Of a DNA stretch of 8,721 nt, positions 1 to 5,806 are shown piece after piece; positions within the stretch are counted from its first letter, which is position 1, and each line of letters begins with the position of its first letter. The stretch comes from CAZWBR01 sp964404205. Lineage in GTDB: Bacteria; Bacteroidota; Bacteroidia; Bacteroidales; Prolixibacteraceae. The translations under genes were made by a program, and so were the position numbers. Where the stretch lies: NCBI GenBank assembly GCA_964404205.1, contig CAYOJD010000118.1, positions 1 to 8,721 on the forward strand. The letters are read 5' to 3'. The notes beneath the pieces are model-generated. The model searched no databases and was not told the DNA's origin. It saw nothing but the letters and a program-made list of their open reading frames with translations.

Positions 1-422
1 TTGTTTCGGAAAACCGGATCGGTTTCGGGTTGCTGCCAGCCATCGGGCAGAACCGTTACCGGCTTATTGGTTGGCCGCACGCCGCAAAGGCAGTTCCACT
101 CGCTTGGCGGCATTATGGTATCCCAGATAGGGTCGTCGATGGCCCAAATCTTGCCCCAATATACCCGGTGTGAGTCGCGTGGGTTGGCTGCACGGCTCGG
201 TGTATATTCCAAATTGGGGTAGGTACTTTTGGTTTCCTGAAACTTTTTCCAGTTTACCGCCATACGGGCCGAGCGGATAGCGGTGTTGTACTCGGTTTGC
301 AGCCGCTGCAGCCATACCTTGCGCGGAACCTTTCCGTCCCAATATTGAAGCGCCTCTTTTTTGAACTGTGCAAACGACCACAGTTCTCAAAGCCCACCGT
401 AAAAAACACACCCGATAGCCAT
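1..422 (-). pseudogene. Phage Mu F-like head morphogenesis protein, broken remnant (3' end beyond window)
   Basis: Reading the minus strand in the frame that runs through 386..1 gives about 128 codons resembling the C-terminal part of phage head morphogenesis proteins (Mu gpF / SPP1 gp7 type), which in phages are minor capsid proteins acting in head assembly. Visible hallmarks are an LQTEYNTAIRSARMA helix, a DDPIWDTIMPP segment, and the Cys-containing PPSEWNCLCGVRP motif corresponding to the family's usual PPxxWNCRC. An ATG at 422-420 lies in this frame, but a TGA at 389-387 interrupts it after 11 codons, and the large N-terminal region of normal family members is absent. The open part begins at GAA 386-384 with no good start codon. 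This looks like a decayed prophage fragment; a sequencing error at the TGA would still leave a severely shortened protein. No other phage structural gene lies in the window. Family assignment is from motif recognition. Confidence 0.62.
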
Positions 423-455
423 TGAGATAAAAACAATTTACAACTATCCCCCAAA

Positions 456-485
456 AAAAATCAGCCGGTATATCAGCTGATTTTT
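456..485. terminator. Symmetrical stem-loop flanked by A and T runs, possible bidirectional terminator
   Basis: A perfect 10-bp inverted repeat, aaaaatcagc (456-465) and gctgattttt (476-485), encloses a 10-nt loop. Each strand reads as a short hairpin followed by a T run, the general form of a factor-independent terminator, but only half the stem is GC-containing. No intact gene ends into it from either side, so its role is uncertain. It could equally be a leftover element boundary. Confidence 0.35.
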
Positions 486-556
486 AGCCCATTGGGGTGT
501 TGTCCACAAAATTTGCAACATTTCACCCAGACCAGTGTTAAATCTACAACATTATT

Positions 557-588
557 TTTGTCCGGCACTGCGAATGGTGCTAAATTTG
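557..588 (+). promoter_or_regulatory. Orphan Bacteroidetes-type promoter
   Basis: TTTG at 557-560 is followed after 20 nt by TAAATTTG at 581-588, matching the Bacteroidetes sigma-ABfr consensus (TTTG, N19-21, TAnnTTTG) at every defined position. Transcription would begin around 592-596. No gene starts within 390 nt, and a hairpin followed by a T-rich stretch lies about 55-85 nt downstream. The match is by eye only, and chance occurrence in this fairly AT-rich stretch cannot be excluded. Confidence 0.42.
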
Positions 589-591
589 TCT

Positions 592-680
592 GTTGCCTGG
601 ATAGCGCATTCCCTGCATCTTGCATAATGGTACCCCTAAGGGCAACAGGGCAACTGGTCTTTCACCGGTTGCCTTACTTT
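592..680 (+). ncRNA. Candidate small structured RNA
   Basis: The segment begins where the orphan promoter would start transcription and ends at a hairpin with a T-rich tail. Two domains can be folded by eye. The first is a closing stem GTTGCC (592-597) with GGCAAC (641-646), enclosing CATT/AATG (607-610 with 626-629) and a small TGCA-TCT-TGCA hairpin (614-624). The second is the 3' hairpin at 649-673. GGCAAC occurs twice (641-646, 649-654) and GTTGCC twice (592-597, 668-673), so alternative pairings are possible. No known RNA family was recognised. The call rests on promoter plus fold and is speculative. Confidence 0.2.
649..680 (+). terminator. Hairpin with short T-rich tail
   Basis: GGCAACTGG (649-657) pairs with CCGGTTGCC (665-673) over 9 bp with one G-T wobble, leaving a 7-nt loop, and is followed by TTACTTT. 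The stem is reasonably GC-rich but the T tract is interrupted, so termination would be imperfect. It would close a short transcript from the promoter at 557-588. Confidence 0.33.
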
Positions 681-725
681 ACAACTTACCCCATTTTTCA
701 GACAACAAAATTCCTCTGTTGAAAA

Positions 726-756
726 TTTGAATTTCAGAAAAAAACAGCTACCTTTA
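726..756 (+). promoter_or_regulatory. Putative promoter upstream of the DUF6266-like gene
   Basis: TTTG (726-729), then 19 nt, then TACCTTTA (749-756) matches the Bacteroidetes consensus with one mismatch in the last base of the -7 box. Transcription would start near 763, giving the DUF6266-like gene a long leader of about 220 nt that contains both repeat patches. A promoter nearer the gene was not seen. Confidence 0.3.
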
Positions 757-819
757 GCTCAATGATAAACAAACAGTTAAAACCCTAACTCGGTGAAAAA
801 AACTAACCTGAAAAATTGC

Positions 820-874
820 TACTCCTTCGATACTGCTTCGACTCTCCTTCGATTCTGCTTCGATTCTACTTCGT
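820..874. repeat. Five tandem 11-bp units, CTTCGA-type
   Basis: Five contiguous 11-bp units occupy 820-830, 831-841, 842-852, 853-863 and 864-874: TACTCCTTCGA, TACTGCTTCGA, CTCTCCTTCGA, TTCTGCTTCGA, TTCTACTTCGT. The CTTCG core is invariant and variation is concentrated at the first, second and fifth positions. The array lies in non-coding DNA before the DUF6266-like gene. CTTCGA(C/T)T-rich intergenic repeats are familiar in Bacteroidetes genomes, but a relation to any named family is only a suggestion. Confidence 0.8.
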
Positions 875-922
875 GGTACCTCATTGGTAGGTAATGGGTA
901 CCTACACGGTACCTAATGGGTA
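875..922. repeat. GGTACC-rich direct and inverted repeat patch
   Basis: GGTACC occurs at 875-880 and 908-913, with a third GGTACC spanning 897-902. TAATGGGTA is directly repeated at 892-900 and 914-922, a 22-bp offset equal to two of the 11-bp units next to it. The patch directly abuts the tandem array at 820-874. An ATG inside it (894) opens the long version of the downstream reading frame, but this is unlikely to be the true start. Confidence 0.6.
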
Positions 923-986
923 TCGATATAAAATCCATATCAACCCACTACAAAAACAATACAAACCTCTCTTATTCAATTTAACG

Positions 987-1619
987 ATGGCCCGACTCAA
1001 ACACCAAATCATAGACCAGATTTCAGGACGGCTTGGCGACCTTGTTTTCATCAACCGAAATGGGAATACCCATATCAGGCTTTATACTCAGCCACCGCCG
1101 CCCAACAGCGAAAAACAGCTGGCCCGCCAATCTCGCTTTGGCAAAACCATGAAACTGATAAACCCCTTTCGGGAACTCATCAGTTTCACCTTCGGCTCCG
1201 ACCCTAAATCGTTTGGTAAAGCCCTCTCAATGTCCATCAAAAAAGGGCTCTGCGATAGCAACGAAACGGGTTACGAATTGATGTCGAAAATACCACTGGG
1301 AACAACAGGAATGAGGATTCCAAACGAGTTAAAACTGGTACAAACCCAGCCCCTCCAGCTATCCGTTTCGTGGTTTAAACCAATGAACCCGTCGCCCTCG
1401 GCCAACGATACCGTATCCATCTTTTTGTATGACCCTCAGCAAAACTGGAAAAAATTTTATCCGCTGCTGGGAAAATTAACCGACGGGGGAATCACTCTCG
1501 ATATCAGCGACATATCAACTCCCCTCAACTGCTTTGTATGGGTAGTATTCCGCTCGACACACCACCGCCACTCGTCCGACACTTGGCTCTGGCCTGAATT
1601 GCTTCATCTTAACCCATAA
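987..1619 (+). CDS. DUF6266-like family protein, function unknown
   Basis: This 210-residue protein resembles the Bacteroidetes DUF6266 family, whose function is not known. The recognisable features are an N-terminal MARLKHQIIDQISGRLGDLVF stretch (residues 1-21), like the family's opening with its central G-x-hG pattern, a following NGNTHIRLYTQPPPP segment (about 26-40), and an E-K-Q-x(2)-R-x-R-F region (about 43-52) leading into a helix. Near the end is a beta strand of the FVWVVFRS type followed by S-D (about 186-202), where family members carry FRSADGxxxSD-like text. No signal peptide or membrane segment is evident. I chose the ATG at 987 because homology-like sequence starts there; the frame extends upstream to 894, but those 31 codons cross a repeat patch. 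The gene stands alone, 111 bp before the next one. Some paralogues sit near mobile DNA, and the neighbouring phage remnant fits that loosely. Confidence 0.6.
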   Translation: MARLKHQIIDQISGRLGDLVFINRNGNTHIRLYTQPPPPNSEKQLARQSRFGKTMKLINPFRELISFTFGSDPKSFGKALSMSIKKGLCDSNETGYELMSKIPLGTTGMRIPNELKLVQTQPLQLSVSWFKPMNPSPSANDTVSIFLYDPQQNWKKFYPLLGKLTDGGITLDISDISTPLNCFVWVVFRSTHHRHSSDTWLWPELLHLNP

Positions 1620-1679
1620 AGCAATAGGCTCACCGGTTTAATTTTTCCTGTGGGGCCATTTGGGTTTTGTGGGTAAACA

Positions 1680-1712
1680 TTCGGTGATATTTACTTCTCT
1701 TCCCTATCTTTA
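1680..1712 (+). promoter_or_regulatory. Putative promoter of the 542-residue membrane protein gene
   Basis: TTCG (1680-1683), 21 nt, then TATCTTTA (1705-1712) fits the Bacteroidetes promoter pattern with one mismatch in each box. It lies 18 nt before the ATG at 1731, which would give a short leader of roughly 10-15 nt. Confidence 0.35.
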
Positions 1713-1730
1713 CGCCAAATATCAACCGCC

Positions 1731-3359
1731 ATGAAAAAATTGCTCGTCATATTTCAGCTTGTCTTTGTTACGCTGCTGATCATCTATATTGCCCTACCCG
1801 TTGTTGCCTGGGGGTTCTGGGAACTCCCGCTCATCATCATGTTGATGGTAGCCAGCTACTGGGTGGCCAATATGAAAATCCAAACCCGCCAAAACAACGG
1901 ACAGTTCGAAATAGCCAGCATGAAAATCAGCAAGGCTCCGCTCTGGATACTTATCGGCCTGCTGTTTTATGTCACGGTGATACCGCTTGTTACCACCTGG
2001 TCACTCTTTCGCTGGAAAGATTATCGCGAACTGATTGGCACCGTAGAGGAAGGCACCGACCTGAGCCACCACATGGCCCCCATTTCGATGGAGAAAATCC
2101 GTGTAGTCGACCAATCACTGGCCAATATCTTGGGCGACAAAGTACTTGGCGCTCAACCCGCCCTCGGCAGTCAGGTAAACCTCGGCACCTTCAATATTCA
2201 AAAGGTAAAAGACGAACTTTACTGGGTGGCCCCGCTGCTCCACTCCGGATTCTGGAAATGGAACCGCAACAAAGCCGGCACCAACGGCTATGTGATGGTG
2301 AATGCCACCAACGAACGCGACGTGAAACTGGTACAGCAGGTAGGCGGCAAAGAGGTGCGCATTCGCTATCAGCCCGAAGCCTTTTTTGGCGATAACCTGA
2401 AACGCCACCTCTGGTTCGATGGCTATTTCAGCAGCGGTCTGGCCGATTATAGCTTCGAAATTGACGATGAAGGCAAGCCCTATTGGGTAGTGACCCGCTA
2501 CAAAAAAACCATTGGCTTCGGCGGCGAAGAGGCCGTAGGTGTGGTAGTGGTCGATACGGAAACCGGTGCAAGCCAATCGTACCCAATCGCCAATGCCCCG
2601 GCATGGATTGACCGCATACAACCCGACAACTTTGTTGAACAGCAACTCAACGACTGGGGCAACTTTGTAAAGGGCTTCTGGAACTTCTCGAACCAAAACA
2701 AGCTACAAATTACCGAAGGGGTAACCCTCGTCTATGGCGAAGACAACAAAGCCTACTGGTACACCGGGCTTACCTCTGTTGGCTCCGACGAAGCAACGGT
2801 TGGGTTTGTTCTGGTCGATACCCGCACCAAGAAAGCCATCTGGTACAAGCAAAGCGGCGCGACCGAATATGCAGCCCAAAACTCGGCTATGGGAAAGGTT
2901 CAGGAGAAACGATATACCGCGTCGCTCCCTATTCCTTACAACATCAATAATATTCCCACTTACGTGATGACGCTGAAAGACAATGGCGGACTGGTAAAGA
3001 TGTTTGCCATGGTTGCTATCGAGGATTATACCATCGTCGGCGTTGGCAATACGATGGTCGAAACGTTGATGGCCTACAAGAACAGCTACAATATGGCCGG
3101 CAACAAAATCAACCCGAAGGGGGTCACACAAAAGATTTTGCTGAAAGCCGTAGTCGAACGTATCCAATCCGATATCAAAAACGGGAACAGTTTCTACTAT
3201 TTTACCATTGGCAACAAGAAAAATATCTTTATCGGCTCGTCGCAGATTTCGAACCAACTGCCGGTAACCCAACCCGGCGACTCCATCGAAATCAGTTTCG
3301 ACGACGATACGCAGGGATTGATCGATATCTCCTCTTTTTCCAATATAAGTCTGAAATAA
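1731..3359 (+). CDS. Membrane-anchored protein with repeated PepSY-like extracytoplasmic segments
   Basis: This 542-residue protein has three hydrophobic segments near its N-terminus (about residues 4-22, 32-47 and 71-91), followed by a long soluble part probably outside the cytoplasmic membrane. Three internal units share a pattern in which an aromatic YW pair is followed about 15-25 residues later by a G-h-V-h-V-(N/D) strand: about 163-192, 250-279 and 341-366. A looser fourth lies at about 409-433. This spacing resembles PepSY-type beta modules. The last 80 residues, with YYFTIG, FIGSSQIS and QPGDSIEISF, look like a small beta barrel. From memory, similar proteins of unknown function occur in Firmicutes and Bacteroidetes and carry various placeholder names; the segments NLKRH (about 222-226) and TSVGSDEATVGFV (348-360) are typical of them. 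The catalytic role, if any, is unknown. The gene has its own promoter-like sequence and ends 72 bp before the stress-protein gene. Confidence 0.6.
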   Translation: MKKLLVIFQLVFVTLLIIYIALPVVAWGFWELPLIIMLMVASYWVANMKIQTRQNNGQFEIASMKISKAPLWILIGLLFYVTVIPLVTTWSLFRWKDYRELIGTVEEGTDLSHHMAPISMEKIRVVDQSLANILGDKVLGAQPALGSQVNLGTFNIQKVKDELYWVAPLLHSGFWKWNRNKAGTNGYVMVNATNERDVKLVQQVGGKEVRIRYQPEAFFGDNLKRHLWFDGYFSSGLADYSFEIDDEGKPYWVVTRYKKTIGFGGEEAVGVVVVDTETGASQSYPIANAPAWIDRIQPDNFVEQQLNDWGNFVKGFWNFSNQNKLQITEGVTLVYGEDNKAYWYTGLTSVGSDEATVGFVLVDTRTKKAIWYKQSGATEYAAQNSAMGKVQEKRYTASLPIPYNINNIPTYVMTLKDNGGLVKMFAMVAIEDYTIVGVGNTMVETLMAYKNSYNMAGNKINPKGVTQKILLKAVVERIQSDIKNGNSFYYFTIGNKKNIFIGSSQISNQLPVTQPGDSIEISFDDDTQGLIDISSFSNISLK

Positions 3360-3393
3360 CCAAAGAAAATACCCGAAGCCATCACTCCCATCA

Positions 3394-3426
3394 CTTGATA
3401 CCAACCAAAAGATTTGGCTATATTTG
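3394..3426 (+). promoter_or_regulatory. Promoter of the universal stress protein gene, almost touching its start codon
   Basis: TATATTTG at 3419-3426 is a full match to the Bacteroidetes -7 box. The upstream element is weaker: CTTG at 3394-3397, 21 nt away. The box ends 5 nt before the ATG at 3432, so a transcript from it would have almost no leader. The gene could also be read through from the membrane-protein gene 72 bp upstream. Confidence 0.4.
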
Positions 3427-3431
3427 GCCTG

Positions 3432-4241
3432 ATGGAAAACGGAGAACAGAAAATATTTGTCTGGTGCGACTTTACCCCGCCGATGGATACAGCCATCATG
3501 CACGGCGTTCAGGTAGCCTCCATTTTACGGAAAGAGCTTTGTTTGATGCACATGACCCATCGCAAAGCCGAAAACCGCGAAATAGCCGAAGCCCGTCTGC
3601 GTGGCATCGCCGGAAAAATTGCCCCGTTGCTCACCGGGCTTCAGGTGCATTATGTCGTTTTGGAAGGGCCATTGCACCAAAACCTCACCCCCATGGCCGA
3701 GGTTTACGATGCGCTGGTATTGGTAGCCCATAAAAACGCCGCAGCCGAACTGTTGCCATCACTCACCGACTCAGGTTTCCCTTTTCTCTTTGTGTCGTCG
3801 CAACAATCGACAGAACAGCTTTACCGCAGAATTATCATCCCGGTAGGCTATATGAAAAAAAGCAAAGATCTGGCACTCTGGGGCAGCTATTTCGGACGGC
3901 ACAACAACGCCAGCATCGACCTCTTTATGGCCCGCGAAGGTTTAAAAGCCGATAACGACCGCATCGGTAAAAATATTGTTTCGATAGCGCGCCTCTACCG
4001 CAATTTCAATTTCCCGTTTCAACCCGTCGAAAGCCATACCCCTACGTGGAAACTGCAGAAAGCGGCACTGGCCCACGCGCAGGGCTATCCTGCCGGTCTG
4101 CTCATCATTGCCGCCAGTTTCAAAACCACCTTTATCGACAACTGGATGGGGCTTACCGAGCGCAAAGTGATTCAAAAATCGGGCGACCTATCGGTGATGT
4201 GCATCAATTCGCAACGCGATTTATATACGCTTTGCGGTTAA
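3432..4241 (+). CDS. Divergent two-domain universal stress protein (UspA family)
   Basis: The 269-residue product looks like two tandem Usp domains, about 1-125 and 132-259. Domain 1 begins with a KIFVWCDFTPPMDTAI strand-loop (7-22), where Usp proteins carry VDFS, followed by a helix and a LCLMHM strand (37-41). Domain 2 begins with RRIIIPVGY (132-140) and ends LLIIAASFKT...LTERKVIQKSGDLSVMCI, the usual last strand-helix-strand. The nucleotide-binding G-x2-G-x9-G-(S/T) signature is not preserved in either half, so ATP binding is doubtful. Such proteins are cytoplasmic and linked to stress survival, but their exact roles vary. The ATG at 3432 is chosen because the first beta strand starts immediately after it and the next ATG (3483) would remove it. 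The stop codon lies inside a palindrome, CGGTTAACCG (4235-4244). There is no evident operon partner; nuoA starts 190 bp later. Confidence 0.7.
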   Translation: MENGEQKIFVWCDFTPPMDTAIMHGVQVASILRKELCLMHMTHRKAENREIAEARLRGIAGKIAPLLTGLQVHYVVLEGPLHQNLTPMAEVYDALVLVAHKNAAAELLPSLTDSGFPFLFVSSQQSTEQLYRRIIIPVGYMKKSKDLALWGSYFGRHNNASIDLFMAREGLKADNDRIGKNIVSIARLYRNFNFPFQPVESHTPTWKLQKAALAHAQGYPAGLLIIAASFKTTFIDNWMGLTERKVIQKSGDLSVMCINSQRDLYTLCG

Positions 4242-4346
4242 CCGATTGCTGTTACAACCTGCCCTGCCGCTGGACGACAGAAAATTAATTATCCAAAAAT
4301 TAACGATAACTTTACACACCACAGGACAGCGGAATTGATTATTCGA

Positions 4347-4354
4347 TACTTTTG
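4347..4354 (+). promoter_or_regulatory. Candidate -7 box of the nuo operon promoter
   Basis: TACTTTTG at 4347-4354 matches the Bacteroidetes TAnnTTTG box, 76 nt before the nuoA start. No TTTG is present 19-21 nt upstream, so the -33 element is missing or diverged. A second weaker box, TAACTTTA, lies at 4307-4314, also without a good partner. The leader from the first box would be about 70 nt. Confidence 0.27.
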
Positions 4355-4430
4355 GCCGCGATTTTTCTCAAACCGACCCCCCAACCGGAGCCGATTTGGG
4401 CTAGTGAGAATCTTCAAAATCAATCTGCAC

Positions 4431-4781
4431 ATGGAAAGTAGTGCACTTTTACTCTTCTTTGTAACAGCCATCGCCCTGGTTGCTCTGGCTGTTCTGTTCT
4501 CATCCTTTATTCCACCCACATCCTACAACCCTACCAAGTTCGAACCCTACGAATGTGGCATCGAAACCATTGGTGAAACATGGTTTCAATACACGGTGGG
4601 TTATTACATGATTGCCATCCTCTTCCTGATTTTCGATATCGAAACGGTATTTATCATTCCGTGGGCTACGGTGATGAAGGAGGTAGGAATGGCCGGCTTT
4701 GTGGAGATATTGATATTCTTTGTCTTCCTGGGACTTGGACTTTTATATAGCTGGAAAAAACATGCATTCAAATGGGAATAA
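4431..4781 (+). CDS. nuoA: NADH-quinone oxidoreductase subunit A
   Basis: NuoA is a small membrane subunit of respiratory complex I at the junction of the peripheral and membrane arms, next to the quinone cavity. The 116-residue product has the expected three membrane helices (about 5-26, 58-79 and 88-107). Between helices 1 and 2 lies the conserved loop with FEPYECGIE (38-46), containing the family's redox-sensitive cysteine at 42, and the FDIE motif (68-71) sits in helix 2. Length is normal for the family. The start at 4431 gives the standard N-terminal helix; the open frame runs back to 4335 but adds a basic, non-family segment. It is the first gene of the operon, and its last 10 bp overlap nuoB. 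Confidence 0.95.
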   Translation: MESSALLLFFVTAIALVALAVLFSSFIPPTSYNPTKFEPYECGIETIGETWFQYTVGYYMIAILFLIFDIETVFIIPWATVMKEVGMAGFVEILIFFVFLGLGLLYSWKKHAFKWE

Positions 4782-5335
4782 CCGATAAAAACAGTTCGCT
4801 GGAGGGCAATATACCCTATATCGAATCGCACGAAGGGGGCAGCTTCCTGCTGACAAGGCTCGATGATCTGGTAAACTGGGCACGATCCAATTCGCTTTGG
4901 CCGCTCACTTTTGGTACCCGCTGCTGCGCCATCGAGATGATGGCTACCGGTGCTTCGCGCCACGACTTTGCCCGTTTTGGTACCGAAGTGGCCCGTGCAA
5001 CACCCCGCCAGGCCGATATGATTATTATTGCCGGCTCTATCAATTATAAAATGGCCCCGGTGCTGCGCCGCCTGTACGACCAGATTGCCGACCCCAAATA
5101 TGTGATTGCCATGGGTGCCTGCGCCGTCTCGGGAGGACCATTCTTTTACAATTCCTACTCGATTGTAAAAGGGGCCGACCATGTCATTCCGGTCGATGTG
5201 TATGTACCCGGCTGTCCGCCGCGCCCCGAAGCATTGCTCTACGGGATTATGCAGCTTCAAGCCAAAATACGCACCGAGCGAAACTTCTCCCGAAGAAAAC
5301 CGAAAGACCTCAACACCAAATATTCAACATTATGA
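4772..5335 (+). CDS. nuoB: NADH-quinone oxidoreductase subunit B
   Basis: NuoB carries the terminal iron-sulfur cluster N2, which passes electrons to quinone. The 187-residue protein shows all four ligands: the adjacent pair Cys51-Cys52 in GTRCCAIEM, Cys117 in MGACAVSGG, and Cys148 in VPGCPPRPE. The R-x-A-D-h-h-h-h-A-G strand (79-88) and the MAPVLRRLYDQ helix (94-104) are also typical. The N-terminus before residue 30 is short, as in many bacterial forms, and the C-terminal tail after 168 is basic and not conserved. The start ATG at 4772 lies within the end of nuoA, and the stop TGA shares bases with the nuoC ATG (ATGA at 5332-5335), suggesting coupled translation. Confidence 0.96.
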   Translation: MGITDKNSSLEGNIPYIESHEGGSFLLTRLDDLVNWARSNSLWPLTFGTRCCAIEMMATGASRHDFARFGTEVARATPRQADMIIIAGSINYKMAPVLRRLYDQIADPKYVIAMGACAVSGGPFFYNSYSIVKGADHVIPVDVYVPGCPPRPEALLYGIMQLQAKIRTERNFSRRKPKDLNTKYSTL

Positions 5336-5804
5336 CGAACGAAGATTTGCTCAGCAGCCTGATTGAGACCTTCCCTGACACGAAGATTTCTGANNNNNNN
5401 NNNTTTCTGAAGGCAGGCAATTCGTTGAAATGGTGGTACCGGCCAACCAACTCTTTGCCAGTTGCCAAAAGCTGTTCGGCCGACCCGAATATGCCTTCGA
5501 CTATATGTTTTGTATAACCGGCGTCGATTATCCCGATGCCATTCAGGTGATTTATCATCTCGAATCTACTCAATTCCGCCATACGCTGGTGGTGAAGACC
5601 CGTACCGAAGGACGTGAAAACCCGGCACTCGATTCGTTAAGCCCTATCTGGCACACCGCCAAATACCACGAGCGCGAGGTGTACGACCTGCTGGGGGTCA
5701 CATTCAATAACCATATCGATATGCGCCGTCTCTTTCTCGACGACAGCTGGGGTTTCCCGCTACGCAAGGATTATGTCGACGAAATCAGAATCATCAAACG
5801 GTAG
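5332..5804 (+). CDS. nuoC: NADH-quinone oxidoreductase subunit C (interrupted only by an assembly gap)
   Basis: NuoC is the 30-kDa-type subunit that binds NuoD in the quinone-reducing module. The frame from ATG 5332 and the frame carrying the conserved body differ because of ten Ns at 5394-5403. The 7-mer TTTCTGA stands on both sides of the Ns (5387-5393 and 5404-5410). Removing the Ns and one copy (17 bases) joins the halves in frame, reading TKISEGRQFVEMVVP across the junction, and yields a 151-residue protein. In corrected numbering the body shows CITGVDYPD (55-63), the NuoC signature EREVYDLLG (108-116) and the PLRKDY end (137-142). NuoC is separate from NuoD here, unlike the fused NuoCD of Bacteroides. 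The nuoD ATG follows after 2 bp. Function appears intact. Confidence 0.92.
5394..5403. other. Assembly gap (10 N) with overlapping flanks
   Basis: Ten unknown bases stand inside nuoC. The last seven bases before them (TTTCTGA) are identical to the first seven after them. This is the pattern expected when two contigs that overlap slightly are joined with a default-length spacer, so the true gap is probably minus 7 bases. Confidence 0.85.
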
Positions 5805-5806
5805 CC

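Larger units (their letters stand above)
423..986. other. Gene-free region with stem-loops, promoter-like matches and tandem repeats
   Basis: No convincing protein-coding gene is visible in this stretch. A 76-codon open frame starting near 492 has no recognisable motif, no hydrophobic pattern and no promoter in place, and I treat it as chance. The region holds a symmetrical stem-loop (456-485), an orphan promoter-like pair (557-588) with a foldable segment after it (592-680), a second promoter-like pair (726-756), five 11-bp tandem units (820-874) and a GGTACC-rich repeat patch (875-922). It separates the phage remnant on the minus strand from the plus-strand DUF6266-like gene. Confidence 0.6.

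Noticed and set aside
492..722. 76-codon plus-strand open frame in the non-coding region
   Set aside because: It has no recognisable motif and a cysteine- and threonine-rich, chance-like composition, and it overlaps both the promoter-like pair and the hairpin segment.
820..922. CRISPR array
   Set aside because: The units are 11 bp and contiguous with no spacers. There are no cas genes, so this is a simple tandem repeat.
894..986. Upstream extension of the DUF6266-like gene (31 extra codons)
   Set aside because: It starts in a repeat patch and carries sequence unlike the family. The family-like N-terminus begins at the ATG at 987.
2115..3503. Long minus-strand open frames opposite the membrane protein gene (193 and 266 codons)
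   Set aside because: They mirror the coding gene on the opposite strand, lack recognisable domains and have no promoter or neighbours; they are typical antisense shadows of a gene with this codon use.
4335..4430. Longer nuoA start
   Set aside because: It would add 32 basic, non-family residues before the first membrane helix. The ATG at 4431 gives a normal NuoA.
4604..5260. 218-codon minus-strand open frame across nuoA/nuoB
   Set aside because: It lies opposite two unmistakable complex I genes whose metal ligands and motifs are intact on the plus strand.
5332..5517. nuoC as a frameshifted pseudogene
   Set aside because: The frame change is produced entirely by the 10-N gap and a duplicated 7-mer; collapsing them gives an intact gene.
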